A stretch of DNA of 12,444 nt from a bacterium (lineage in GTDB: Bacteria; UBA9089; CG2-30-40-21; SBAY01): assembly GCA_030018635.1 (NCBI GenBank), contig JASEHU010000037.1, positions 1 through 12,444 of the forward strand, given 5' to 3'. Of the stretch, positions 5,446 to 12,444 are shown piece by piece; position 1 is the stretch's first letter, and each line of letters starts with the position of its first letter. Both the position numbers and the translations under genes were made by a program. The notes beneath the pieces were generated by a model. That model searched no databases and had not been told where the DNA came from. It was given only the letters and a program-made list of their open reading frames with translations.

Positions 5446-5547
5446 CTCAGTGAACGGTGGGGTAGAGATGGGTGGAGATCAGGTAGAGATTTATTGTTTT
5501 CTTTACCAATCTCCACCTAATCTCCACTTTTTCCACCGTTCACTGAG
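5446..5547. repeat. Nested inverted repeat upstream of the foldase promoter
   Basis: CTCAGTGAACGGTGG (5446-5460) and 5533-5547 are a perfect 15-bp inverted repeat. Inside, two 11-bp units of the GGTGGAGAT type on the left are mirrored by two ATCTCCACC-type units on the right, with 18 of 20 positions pairing. It follows the two-level plan of the other gaps, but its inner unit is 11 bp rather than 7. Confidence 0.8.
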
Positions 5548-5573
5548 CGATTACCCCGTTGCAAAGTTTTTTG

Positions 5574-5602
5574 TTGACAGGGGATAAATTTTGTGGTAAA
5601 AT
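5574..5602 (+). promoter_or_regulatory. Promoter for the PpiD-like gene
   Basis: A perfect -35 box TTGACA (5574-5579) and a -10 box TAAAAT (5597-5602) are separated by 17 bp. Start would be near 5609, giving a leader of about 265 nt that contains a hairpin (AATAAACC/GGTTTATT, 5640-5647/5651-5658) and the large inverted repeat 5671-5815. Confidence 0.65.
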
Positions 5603-5670
5603 ATCCCAAAAACAAAAAGAGTAAGGTAATATCAATCTCAATAAACCTACGGTTTATTAAGTAGAGTAGT

Positions 5671-5815
5671 GGTTCGTTCCATTTGATATTGTGGGTGCTC
5701 CAGTAGTCAGAATTCAGGAGTCAGGAGTCAGAATAAAAAAGGCGCTCCTGGAGTGAAGTTTATTCTGACTCCTGGATTCTATCATAGATACCCCCAATAT
5801 CAAATGGAATGACCC
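5671..5815. repeat. Nested inverted repeat with heptamer inner stem in the foldase leader
   Basis: The outer arms 5671-5691 and 5795-5815 match at 19 of 21 positions (core TTCCATTTGATATTG). The inner arms 5709-5737 and 5759-5780 are built from GTCAGGA/GTCAGAA heptamers. The left arm has exactly one extra 7-bp unit, so the stem is near-perfect apart from a 7-nt bulge. The whole element would be transcribed in the leader of the downstream gene. Confidence 0.82.
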
Positions 5816-5841
5816 AGTAGATAACCAATACCCTATAAAAC

Positions 5842-5869
5842 ATATTATATTATATTATATGAGGAGGAG
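5842..5869 (+). promoter_or_regulatory. ATATT short repeat and ribosome-binding site of the PpiD-like gene
   Basis: Nearly four units of a 5-bp repeat (ATATT, 5842-5860) lie directly before a strong Shine-Dalgarno (AGGAGG, 5862-5867), 7 bp from the ATG at 5875. Length change in such a tract could alter expression; that is speculation. Confidence 0.4.
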
Positions 5870-5874
5870 TAAAA

Positions 5875-7350
5875 ATGTTAAGAGTTTTACGCAAAAAGGC
5901 TAAACCAATATTCTGGATAGTAATTGGTACCTTTGTGGCCATGATATTCCTTTCCTGGGGAATGAATTTTGGGGGGGAATACTTTCGACCACAGGTAGCT
6001 ACGGTAAATGGGAAGATAATCTCACCTAATGAGTTTCAGGAAGCCTATAAAAATTATCTGGATAATCTTAAAAATATCTATGGAGAGGATTTTGACACAG
6101 AAAGTATCCCTGATCTGAGGAATAAGGTTGTGGAAGGGCTTATCCAACGCCATATCCTGATGAATCAGGCTAAACAATTGGGGATAAAGGTAAGTGCAGA
6201 TGAATTACAAAAAGAGATTATAAGCTCCTTTGAGGATACCAATACCTACAATCAATATGTTCAGGGTGCCCATCCGCTTTGGTGGAAGATGAAAGAACAG
6301 GAGGCATTTCGGAATATATTGGTTGCCAAGACAAAGAATTTAGTGGTCAACCAGGTTAAAGTTACAACTGCTGAATTAAACAACTATTATCGAAAAGAGT
6401 ATGAATCTGCCCATCTTAAACAGATATTGATAGACCCAAATCAATTTGTCCCCTTTAGCGAGGTAGAAAAATACTACAAGGAAAATGTCGAGGATGAGTT
6501 TATGAAACCTGGTAAAATCAGGGCAAGTCATATTCTTTTAGTTGTGCCTGAGGGTGCCCCGGCCGACCAGGATGCGGCGGCTCGCACTAAAATCGAGGAG
6601 TTACTTAAACAATTAAATGGAGGGGCAGATTTTGCTACATTAGCTCAACAAAATTCTAATTGCTCAAGTCGCGAGCGAGGAGGGGATTTAGGTTATTTCG
6701 GTGAAAATGATATGGTGCCTGAATTTGAAAAGGCGGTTTATAAACTTGAAAAAAAAGGTGACCTGAGCCCAATTGTCAAAACCAAATTCGGCTATCATAT
6801 CATTAAATTAGAGGATAAATTACCGGATGAACCAAGACTATTACAGGATGTCGAGGATAAGATTCGTGGATTCTTAGTCGATAAAAAGGCAGAAAAACAG
6901 GCTCATAAACAGGCTATTAAAATACTTAAAGAACTAAAACAAGGGGCTAACTTCGAACAAATGGCTCAAACTTACTCCCATGCCAAAAGTGGGAAAAAGG
7001 GTGGCGACTTAGGTATAATACCGAAAAGATTCCTCGACCCTGATGACCTCGGCACACAAACCATTAAATTCATTGCTGAAGAGATAGGCATAGCAGGTGC
7101 GGTAACAAATCCCGACTTCTCAGAAAAGGCTTTTGAATTAAATGAGGGAAAAATCACTGATGTGGTGAAAACTTCCATGGGCTATCATATTATCAAAATG
7201 GAGAAAAAGATAGCCCCTACGGCAGAGGATTTAAAAAAGGAACATAGTCGGGTATTGATTAATTGCTTATATGAGAAAAAACAAAAGGTGTCTGATGATT
7301 GGTATGCCTCCCTCAAAACTAAGGCGAAGATTATTAAAAGCACGGAATAA
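5875..7350 (+). CDS. Membrane-anchored PpiD/SurA-like peptidyl-prolyl isomerase
   Basis: A 491-residue periplasm-facing folding factor. A short cytoplasmic Lys/Arg-rich start is followed by one hydrophobic helix (about 12-30), which acts as an uncleaved anchor as in PpiD. A SurA-type N-terminal chaperone region covers about 39-165. A complete parvulin domain (about 214-314) has IRASHILL with His219, GGDLGYF and FGYHIIK with His308. A second, more divergent parvulin-like domain (about 345-442) keeps GGDLG and MGYHIIK with His438. It lacks the opening ASHIL strand and has extra sequence before the last helix, so it is probably a substrate-binding rather than catalytic copy. Expected role: binding newly exported proteins at the membrane and isomerising Xaa-Pro bonds. 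It has its own promoter and a long structured leader. A second, soluble SurA-like gene lies beyond aspS. E. coli PpiD is longer, so the symbol is withheld. Confidence 0.88.
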   Translation: MLRVLRKKAKPIFWIVIGTFVAMIFLSWGMNFGGEYFRPQVATVNGKIISPNEFQEAYKNYLDNLKNIYGEDFDTESIPDLRNKVVEGLIQRHILMNQAKQLGIKVSADELQKEIISSFEDTNTYNQYVQGAHPLWWKMKEQEAFRNILVAKTKNLVVNQVKVTTAELNNYYRKEYESAHLKQILIDPNQFVPFSEVEKYYKENVEDEFMKPGKIRASHILLVVPEGAPADQDAAARTKIEELLKQLNGGADFATLAQQNSNCSSRERGGDLGYFGENDMVPEFEKAVYKLEKKGDLSPIVKTKFGYHIIKLEDKLPDEPRLLQDVEDKIRGFLVDKKAEKQAHKQAIKILKELKQGANFEQMAQTYSHAKSGKKGGDLGIIPKRFLDPDDLGTQTIKFIAEEIGIAGAVTNPDFSEKAFELNEGKITDVVKTSMGYHIIKMEKKIAPTAEDLKKEHSRVLINCLYEKKQKVSDDWYASLKTKAKIIKSTE

Positions 7351-7540
7351 CGGGATGGTTCACTTTTGTTTGAAATCTTGCGGTTAAAAAATGGATGTGA
7401 AATTTGAAATGAGATTTGAAATTAGAAATTTGAAATTGGCAAGAAAAAAGATATGATTTTGAATTTCTCCCTAATTTCCAATTTCTAATTTCTAATTTCC
7501 AAAAGAAATCACAGCAAAAACGATAAAATGAACCGTCCCG
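7351..7540. repeat. Intergenic nested hairpin, family copy 1 (before aspS)
   Basis: The element begins one base after the foldase TAA. The outer arms, CGGGATGGTTCACTTTT (7351-7367) and AAAATGAACCGTCCCG (7525-7540), pair with one G-U and one bulge. Inner arms are heptamers: GAAATTT, GAAATTA and GAAATTG on the left (7399-7438); TAATTTC and CAATTTC on the right (7472-7499). The segments TTGCGGTTAAAAAATGG and CCAAAAGAAATCA are shared with copy 2 at 9330-9506. No T-tract follows. Confidence 0.85.
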
Positions 7541-7566
7541 TTTAGCATCAAAGGAGTATGTAAAAT

Positions 7567-9330
7567 ATGACTAATTTAAAAAGAACACATAATTGTGGTG
7601 AGTTGCGACTTAAAAATGAAGGGGAACAAGTAATCCTGGTTGGCTGGATAAACAAGCGGCGGGATCACGGAGGCCTGGTATTTATTGATTTGCGTGACCG
7701 CGAAGGAATTACCCAGATTGTTTTCAATCCAGAGGTTGACGATATATCCCATGCCCAGGCTCATAACCTGAAATCTGAATTTGTCATTGGCACCCAGGGG
7801 ATAGTTCGTCCCAGACCTCAAGGCACGGTTAATCCTAATTTACCTACTGGTGAAATTGAGATTGTGGTTAGTCGGCTTGAAATCATTAATTCGGCTAAAA
7901 CACCACCTTTTTTAATCGAGGATGAGCTCAATGTTTCAGAGGATACAAGGCTTAAATTTAGATATTTGGATTTACGCAGACCTTCTTTACAAAAAAACCT
8001 TATCCTGCGGCATAAAGTTGCTCAGGCGACAAGAAGATACCTTGATGAGCAAGGATTTATCGAGGTAGAAACACCTATGCTCATTAAAAGTACCCCGGAG
8101 GGGGCCAGGGATTATTTAGTCCCCAGTCGGGTAAATCCGGGTAAATTTTATGCCCTGCCGCAATCTCCCCAGTTGTTTAAGCAAATATTGATGTGTGCCG
8201 GCTTTGATAAATATTTTCAGATTGTCAAATGTTTCCGCGATGAAGATTTGCGGGCCGACCGCCAGCCTGAATTTACACAGATTGATATCGAGATGTCATT
8301 TATTGACGAAGAGGATATTTTTAAGGTGATAGAAGGATTTATTAGCACAATATTTAAGGCTGCTCAACTGGAAATTCCCCAGCCTCCTTTTAAAAGAATT
8401 ACCTTTAAGGAGGCCATGGATAGATATGGGACTGATGCCCCGGATGTCCGGTTTGGATTAGAATTAACGGATATTACGGATTTGGCCAGAGATAGTCAGT
8501 TCCAGGTTTTTTCAAAGACAGTGGCTGGTGGTGGACAGGTAAAGGGAATTAAAGTCCCTCAGGCTAATTTTTCAAGAACCGATATAGATGCCCTTATCTC
8601 TTTTGTCAATATTTATAAGGCAAAAGGACTGGCCTGGTTTAAGGTAAAAGATGGGATGTTGGAGTCCTCCATTGCTAAATTTTTTACCCCACAGGAACAG
8701 ATAACCATTATCGACAGATTCGATGCCCAACCTGATGATTTTCTTTTATTTGTAGCCGATACCCCAAAGGTAGTTGCCAGCAGCCTGGCTAATCTCAGGT
8801 TGCACTTAGCTAATAAATTTAACCTTATTCCCAGGGAAGAACTTAATTTTACCTGGGTTACAGAGGCACCATTAGTCGAATATGATGAGGAAGAAAAAAG
8901 ATATACCGCTGTTCATCATCCATTCAGCTCGCCACATGAAGAGGATTATCCATTACTCGAGACAGACCCGCTCAATGTCCGGGCAAGGGCTTATGATTTG
9001 GTGTTAAATGGGATAGAGATAGGTGGTGGGTCTATCAGAATTCATCGGAGGGATATTCAGGAACGGGTATTTAGATTGCTCAAGATTGAGGAAGAAGAGG
9101 CACAGGCAAAATTTGGCTTTTTGTTAGAGGCGTTAGAATATGGTGCCCCGCCCCATGGTGGTATTGCCTTTGGATTAGATAGATTGTTACGCTTAATGGT
9201 TGGTGCGGACTCCATCCGCGAGGTAATTGCCTTTCCTAAAACCCAAAGTGCCACCTGCTTGATGACCGATGCACCCTTTGAGGTTGGTCAAAAACAATTG
9301 AAGGAATTAAGTATAAAATTAGATTTATAG
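7567..9330 (+). CDS. aspS: Aspartyl-tRNA synthetase, bacterial type
   Basis: This cytoplasmic class II enzyme charges tRNA-Asp (possibly also tRNA-Asn in organisms lacking AsnRS, which cannot be judged here). The 587 residues match the bacterial family length. In order: OB-fold anticodon-binding domain (about 1-105, with GWINKRRDHGGLVFIDLRDR); class II core beginning about 140 (motif 1 region ending VETPML); QSPQLFKQ at 199-206; motif 2 FRDEDLRADRQPEFTQID at 223-240; the bacterial GAD insertion (about 290-420); HHPFSSPHEED at 450-460; and motif 3 GIAFGLDRLLRL at 532-543. No key residue is visibly missing. The start follows AAGGAG (7551-7556) by 10 bp. It is flanked on both sides by copies of the same intergenic hairpin family and lies between two foldase genes; shared transcription with them is possible. 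Confidence 0.98.
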   Translation: MTNLKRTHNCGELRLKNEGEQVILVGWINKRRDHGGLVFIDLRDREGITQIVFNPEVDDISHAQAHNLKSEFVIGTQGIVRPRPQGTVNPNLPTGEIEIVVSRLEIINSAKTPPFLIEDELNVSEDTRLKFRYLDLRRPSLQKNLILRHKVAQATRRYLDEQGFIEVETPMLIKSTPEGARDYLVPSRVNPGKFYALPQSPQLFKQILMCAGFDKYFQIVKCFRDEDLRADRQPEFTQIDIEMSFIDEEDIFKVIEGFISTIFKAAQLEIPQPPFKRITFKEAMDRYGTDAPDVRFGLELTDITDLARDSQFQVFSKTVAGGGQVKGIKVPQANFSRTDIDALISFVNIYKAKGLAWFKVKDGMLESSIAKFFTPQEQITIIDRFDAQPDDFLLFVADTPKVVASSLANLRLHLANKFNLIPREELNFTWVTEAPLVEYDEEEKRYTAVHHPFSSPHEEDYPLLETDPLNVRARAYDLVLNGIEIGGGSIRIHRRDIQERVFRLLKIEEEEAQAKFGFLLEALEYGAPPHGGIAFGLDRLLRLMVGADSIREVIAFPKTQSATCLMTDAPFEVGQKQLKELSIKLDL

Positions 9331-9506
9331 GGATGGTTCATTTTTGTGTGAAAGCTTGCGGTTAAAAAAATGGAAAATAGAAATTGGAAATTAGAAATTG
9401 GAGAAAGCGTGAAAGCCCAATTTCCAATTTCTAATTTCAGCGTTCCATGAATGCTTCCTGAAATCCAAAAGAAATCATAGGAAAAACGACGAAAATAAAT
9501 CGTTCC
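9330..9506. repeat. Intergenic nested hairpin, family copy 2 (after aspS)
   Basis: The element begins on the last base of the aspS stop codon. The outer arms, GGGATGGTTCATTTT (9330-9344) and AAAATAAATCGTTCC (9492-9506), can pair at all but one position if three G-U pairs are allowed. The inner stem of 15 perfect base pairs (9387-9401 with 9424-9438) is made of GAAATTA/GAAATTG heptamers. It shares the left GGATGGTTCA and TTGCGGTTAAAAAA blocks and the right ATCCAAAAGAAATCA block with the copy at 7351-7540, in the same orientation. Confidence 0.85.
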
Positions 9507-9535
9507 GACTTATAGAATTTATCGGAGGTCAAAAT

Positions 9536-10420
9536 TTGAAATTTAGGTGCGGAGTTTTTTTAACTTTAATCAGCCTGACTTGTCTGTCCGAGGCTAAAAC
9601 TGTTAATCGTATTGTTGCCTGGATAAATGATGAGATAATCACTCAAGCTGAAATCGATAAGGCAATGAATATGCTTGGGTCAGGCATTAAGCCCGAACAG
9701 ATGGATAAGTTACGTCGGCAGGTATTAGATAAATTAATCGAGGAAAAACTTATCCTGCAAGAGGCAAAAAGACAAAAAATCAAGGTGTCTGTTCAAGAGG
9801 TAGAAGAAGAACTTGCTCGGATTAAAAGTCAATTTAAGTCTATTGATGATTTTAAAAAGGCAATTAAAGAAGAGGGATTCACTGAAGATGATTTGCGGAA
9901 AGAATATGAGGAGAACTTAATCAAAGGTGAATTGGTCAACAGCGAGGTTCGGGCAAATATTCAGGTATCTCAAGAAGAGCTATCCCAGATTAGAAATGAG
10001 TATTCATATCAAATTAAGGTCAGGCATATTTTGGTCAGAACCAAACCAGAGGCTATTCTTATTCTGGCACGGTTAGACAGGAACGAGAGTTTTGAGGATT
10101 TAGCCAAAAGATACTCTATCGATAAAGGGAATAAAGATAAAGGTGGCCTACTTGACTTTTTTACTAAAGGGAAAATGGTAAGAGAATTTTCGGAGGCCGC
10201 CTTTGCCTTAAAAAGACCAGGGGAAATAAGCGGTATAGTAGAAACTAAATTTGGATTTCATATCATTCAATTTGTAGAAAAAAAGGAATTAACCCAAGAA
10301 GAACTAAATGAGCTCATCAAAACTCAAGAGTCAAAATTAAGACAGGCAAAATTTAACGAAGAATTTAGCGGATGGATAAATAAATTAAAAGAAAAGTCGT
10401 ATATTAAAATAGAAAGGTAG
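9536..10420 (+). CDS. SurA-like periplasmic peptidyl-prolyl isomerase (single parvulin domain)
   Basis: A 294-residue exported folding factor. It has a typical signal peptide (KFR, then a hydrophobic stretch 6-18, likely cleavage after Ala20 in SEA-KT). A SurA N-terminal chaperone domain follows (about 22-135, with VAWINDEIITQAEI and LDKLIEEKLILQEAKRQKI). One parvulin domain covers about 160-248 (KVRHILV with His164, GGLLDFF, AAFALKRPGEIS, FGFHIIQF with His242). A basic helical tail (about 252-294) closes the chaperone fold. E. coli SurA has two parvulin domains, so this is the shorter single-domain type, near PrsA/SurA homologues. It would escort outer-membrane or secreted proteins, alongside the anchored foldase upstream of aspS. 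The start codon is TTG, chosen because GGAGG precedes it closely and the signal peptide begins there. Its TAG stop abuts the next intergenic hairpin. Confidence 0.9.
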   Translation: MKFRCGVFLTLISLTCLSEAKTVNRIVAWINDEIITQAEIDKAMNMLGSGIKPEQMDKLRRQVLDKLIEEKLILQEAKRQKIKVSVQEVEEELARIKSQFKSIDDFKKAIKEEGFTEDDLRKEYEENLIKGELVNSEVRANIQVSQEELSQIRNEYSYQIKVRHILVRTKPEAILILARLDRNESFEDLAKRYSIDKGNKDKGGLLDFFTKGKMVREFSEAAFALKRPGEISGIVETKFGFHIIQFVEKKELTQEELNELIKTQESKLRQAKFNEEFSGWINKLKEKSYIKIER

Positions 10421-10509
10421 GGGTAGAGGTAACTATCATTGAAGTATCACTTCTACCTTTTTACCTTTACCTCTACCTTTCCCTCTACTTCTGTCTCTAC
10501 CCCGCGGGG
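10411..10509. repeat. Intergenic hairpin between SurA-like gene and mnmG
   Basis: GGGGTAGAG (10420-10428, starting on the last base of the upstream stop) pairs perfectly with CTCTACCCC (10495-10503). The interior repeats CTACCTT/TTACCTT/CCTCTAC-type units of about 6-7 bp on the right and GGTAGAGGTAA on the left. The palindrome CCCCGCGGGG (10500-10509) closes the element. Confidence 0.7.
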
Positions 10510-10552
10510 ATAATACTAGAGCATAGAAGTGACTCCATAGGAGGGTACGGAG

Positions 10553-12364
10553 GTGTATGATGTAATTATTGTTGGTGCGGGGCATGCGGGTTGTGAGGCA
10601 GGTTTAGCGGCGGCACGAATGGGTTGCCAGGTAGCAATCTTGACTATGCACCACCAGACAATCGCCCAGATGTCTTGTAACCCGGCTATTGGCGGGTTAG
10701 CCAAAGGACAACTTGTCCGGGAGATTGATGCCCTTGGTGGTGAGATGGCTAAGGTAATCGATGTTAGCGGGATACAGTTTCGCCTGCTCAATACCAAAAA
10801 AGGGCCTGCGGTGCGTTCACCTCGGGCACAGGCGGATAGAAATGCCTATCAAATAGCCATGCGGCAGGTAGTGGAAACTCAACCCAATCTTGAAATTATC
10901 GAGACAACCGCAGAAAAGATACTGGTGGAAAACGGTAAGGTCTGTGGCATAGTGGATGCTAAAGGCAATACTTATTCGGCTAAAGCTGTAATTATAACTT
11001 GCGGGACCTTCTTAAACGGACTTATCCATATCGGGCTTGAATCCTTCGAAGGTGGAAGGATTGGCGAGGAATCAGCCTACGGGTTGTCTGCAGGATTAAA
11101 AAAACTTGGTTTTGAATTAGGCAGACTAAAGACAGGCACAAGCCCTCGCCTTGATAAAACAACCGTTGATACCTCTAATTTAACCAGGCAAGACGGCGAT
11201 AATGTTCCCAGACCATTTTCCTTTACTACCGAAAGGATTGTTTGCGACCAAATCCCCTGCTACCTGACCTATACCAACCTGGCTACTCATGAGATAATCC
11301 GCAACAATCTTGACCGGTCACCACTTTATGGTGCTAAAAAGATAATCGGCACAGGTGCTCGACATTGTCCGTCTATTGAGGATAAGGTGGTGAAGTTTGC
11401 CGATAAAATACGACATCAAATATTTATTGAGCCGGAAGGTAGTGAGGCAGAGGTTTATTATTTGAATGGGTTGGCTACAAGTTTGCCTTTAGATGTCCAG
11501 GAAAAAATCCTCAAGACCATCCCGGGATTAGAAGAGGCGAAGATTGTTATTCCTGGTTATGGAATTGAGTATGATTTTGCCCCTCCCACCCAATTAAAAC
11601 CTACCTTAGAAACGAAGTTAGTCGAAAATCTTTATTTTGCAGGACAAATCAACGGCACCTCCGGTTATGAGGAGGCCGCGGCTCAAGGCATAATGGCTGG
11701 GATAAATACCGTGCTTAAATTAAGAGGGAAAGAACCATTTATCCTGAAACGACAGGAGGCATATATTGGGGTTTTGATTGATGACTTAGTCACCAAGGGA
11801 ACACAAGAACCCTACCGTATGTTCACCTCACGAGCTGAGTATAGACTAATTCTACGGCAGGATAATGCTGATAGACGACTGATACCTTATGGCCATAAAT
11901 TTGGCTTGATTGCCAATGTCCAATACGAAAAACTACTGACCAAGGAAAGGCAAATTAAGGATGAAATTGACAGGCTAACCCACACTACGACAAAAGGCAC
12001 TCACTACACATTAGCCCAAACACTAAAAAGGCCAGAGATAATCTACGAGGATATTGTCAGGGGTCAGTCCCCATTACCCAAAGATGTCATAGAACAAGTA
12101 GAAATAGGGATTAAATACGAGGGGTATATCAAGAGGCAAATGGCACAAATTTCGCAGGTAAAACGGATGGAAGAATGGAAGATACCACCTGATTTTGATT
12201 ATGGCAATATTATTGGACTCTCTAATGAAACCAGGGACAAACTTTCAAAGATTAAACCGTTATCTCTTGGGCAAGCCTCTCGAATTTCGGGTGTCCGTCC
12301 TGCGGATATATCCATTTTAATGGTTTGGTTGGAGCAAAAGCGGGTGGTGTCCGTGAATAGCTAA
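10553..12364 (+). CDS. mnmG: tRNA uridine-5-carboxymethylaminomethyl modification enzyme MnmG (GidA)
   Basis: MnmG is the FAD-dependent partner of the GTPase MnmE. Together they install the (carboxymethyl)aminomethyl group at C5 of wobble uridine 34 in a set of tRNAs, which keeps decoding of A/G-ending codons accurate. The 603 residues are slightly short of the usual 620-630. The N-terminus has the dinucleotide fold (VIIVGAGHAGCEA, glycines 8, 10 and 13), then CNPAIGGLAKG (42-52), RAQADR, GTFLNG and GRLKTGTSPRL (190-200), then FAGQINGTSGYEEAAAQG (362-379) and RMFTSRAEYRL (422-432). The C-terminal helical MnmE/tRNA-binding domain ends with LGQASRISGVRPADISIL. The start is a GTG, fixed by AGGAGG (10539-10544) 8 bp upstream and by the immediate FAD fold. 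mnmE is not in the window. Confidence 0.98.
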   Translation: MYDVIIVGAGHAGCEAGLAAARMGCQVAILTMHHQTIAQMSCNPAIGGLAKGQLVREIDALGGEMAKVIDVSGIQFRLLNTKKGPAVRSPRAQADRNAYQIAMRQVVETQPNLEIIETTAEKILVENGKVCGIVDAKGNTYSAKAVIITCGTFLNGLIHIGLESFEGGRIGEESAYGLSAGLKKLGFELGRLKTGTSPRLDKTTVDTSNLTRQDGDNVPRPFSFTTERIVCDQIPCYLTYTNLATHEIIRNNLDRSPLYGAKKIIGTGARHCPSIEDKVVKFADKIRHQIFIEPEGSEAEVYYLNGLATSLPLDVQEKILKTIPGLEEAKIVIPGYGIEYDFAPPTQLKPTLETKLVENLYFAGQINGTSGYEEAAAQGIMAGINTVLKLRGKEPFILKRQEAYIGVLIDDLVTKGTQEPYRMFTSRAEYRLILRQDNADRRLIPYGHKFGLIANVQYEKLLTKERQIKDEIDRLTHTTTKGTHYTLAQTLKRPEIIYEDIVRGQSPLPKDVIEQVEIGIKYEGYIKRQMAQISQVKRMEEWKIPPDFDYGNIIGLSNETRDKLSKIKPLSLGQASRISGVRPADISILMVWLEQKRVVSVNS

Positions 12365-12444
12365 CTTGTGTAAAACAAGAGGATAAATTGTAATCCCTCA
12401 GTTATCAGTTGTGAAGTAGGTTAGTTATCAATAGGTTCATAACA
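12365..12444. other. Gene-free window end after mnmG
   Basis: A 5-bp hairpin (CTTGT 12365-12369, ACAAG 12375-12379) follows the stop without a T-tract, so it is not a convincing terminator. CAGTTATCAGTTGT-like text near 12402 hints at the start of another heptamer element cut by the window edge. Confidence 0.3.

Noticed and set aside
5253..5587. Two small + strand ORFs (66 and 62 aa)
   Set aside because: They read through dispersed repeats and palindromes, overlap each other and lack domain similarity.
5671..5681. GGTTCGTTCC resembling a tRNA T-loop
   Set aside because: No acceptor, anticodon or D-arm around it; it is the outer arm of the inverted repeat.
10488..10516. TAATAC as a -10 box for mnmG
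   Set aside because: No acceptable -35 element at the right distance.
12365..12379. Terminator after mnmG
   Set aside because: The stem is only 5 bp and no T-tract follows.

Overview
The window is an AT-rich stretch of bacterial chromosome. Every confident gene is on the + strand, and the spacing is loose. The set is mostly housekeeping: an orphan hslV, an orphan cobU, aspS, mnmG and two parvulin-type periplasmic foldases. It opens with a large membrane-spanning Ser/Thr kinase carrying an FGE/SUMF1-like domain. Two SurA/PpiD-like chaperones imply a diderm (Gram-negative-type) envelope. The kinase-FGE fusion, the orphan genes and the repeat-filled gaps suit an uncultivated or deep-branching lineage, but I cannot name the phylum from sequence alone.

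Layout. 1-960 has no protein gene. It holds the end of a heptamer repeat array, a strong promoter followed by a terminator-ended hairpin (candidate small RNA, about 105-189), a second structured stretch (216-348), an AT-rich segment with operator-like palindromes, a candidate sigma-54 promoter (679-694) and a nested inverted repeat (741-917). Next come the kinase (961-2961), cobU (3169-3690, own promoter, almost leaderless) and hslV (3851-4378). 4379-5310 looks like a decay or insertion zone: a HicB-like antitoxin remnant continues in frame after the hslV stop, then a short relic ORF, then an intact ORF6N-domain gene flanked by an imperfect 25-bp direct repeat. 5310-5870 is gene-free and packed with palindromes and a good promoter. 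After it come a PpiD-like foldase (5875-7350), aspS (7567-9330), a SurA-like foldase (9536-10420) and mnmG (10553-12364).

The most striking non-coding property is that most intergenic gaps carry a long, near-perfect hairpin whose arms are built from 7-bp tandem units. The heptamer differs from gap to gap, but the architecture is the same, and several hairpins are nested inside a second, unrelated inverted repeat. Two of these elements, on either side of aspS, are clearly copies of one family. Both begin at the stop codon of the upstream gene, and their outer stem stays pairable through G-U pairs. This repeat system is my best candidate for something under-described here. The candidate small RNA and the 27-nt palindrome inside the ORF6N gene come next.

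Functionally, the two foldases point to outer-membrane or secreted protein maturation. AspS and MnmG belong to translation. HslV is a proteolysis subunit without its ATPase nearby, and CobU belongs to cobamide salvage with no partner nearby. The kinase probably senses something outside the cytoplasm through its C-terminal domain.
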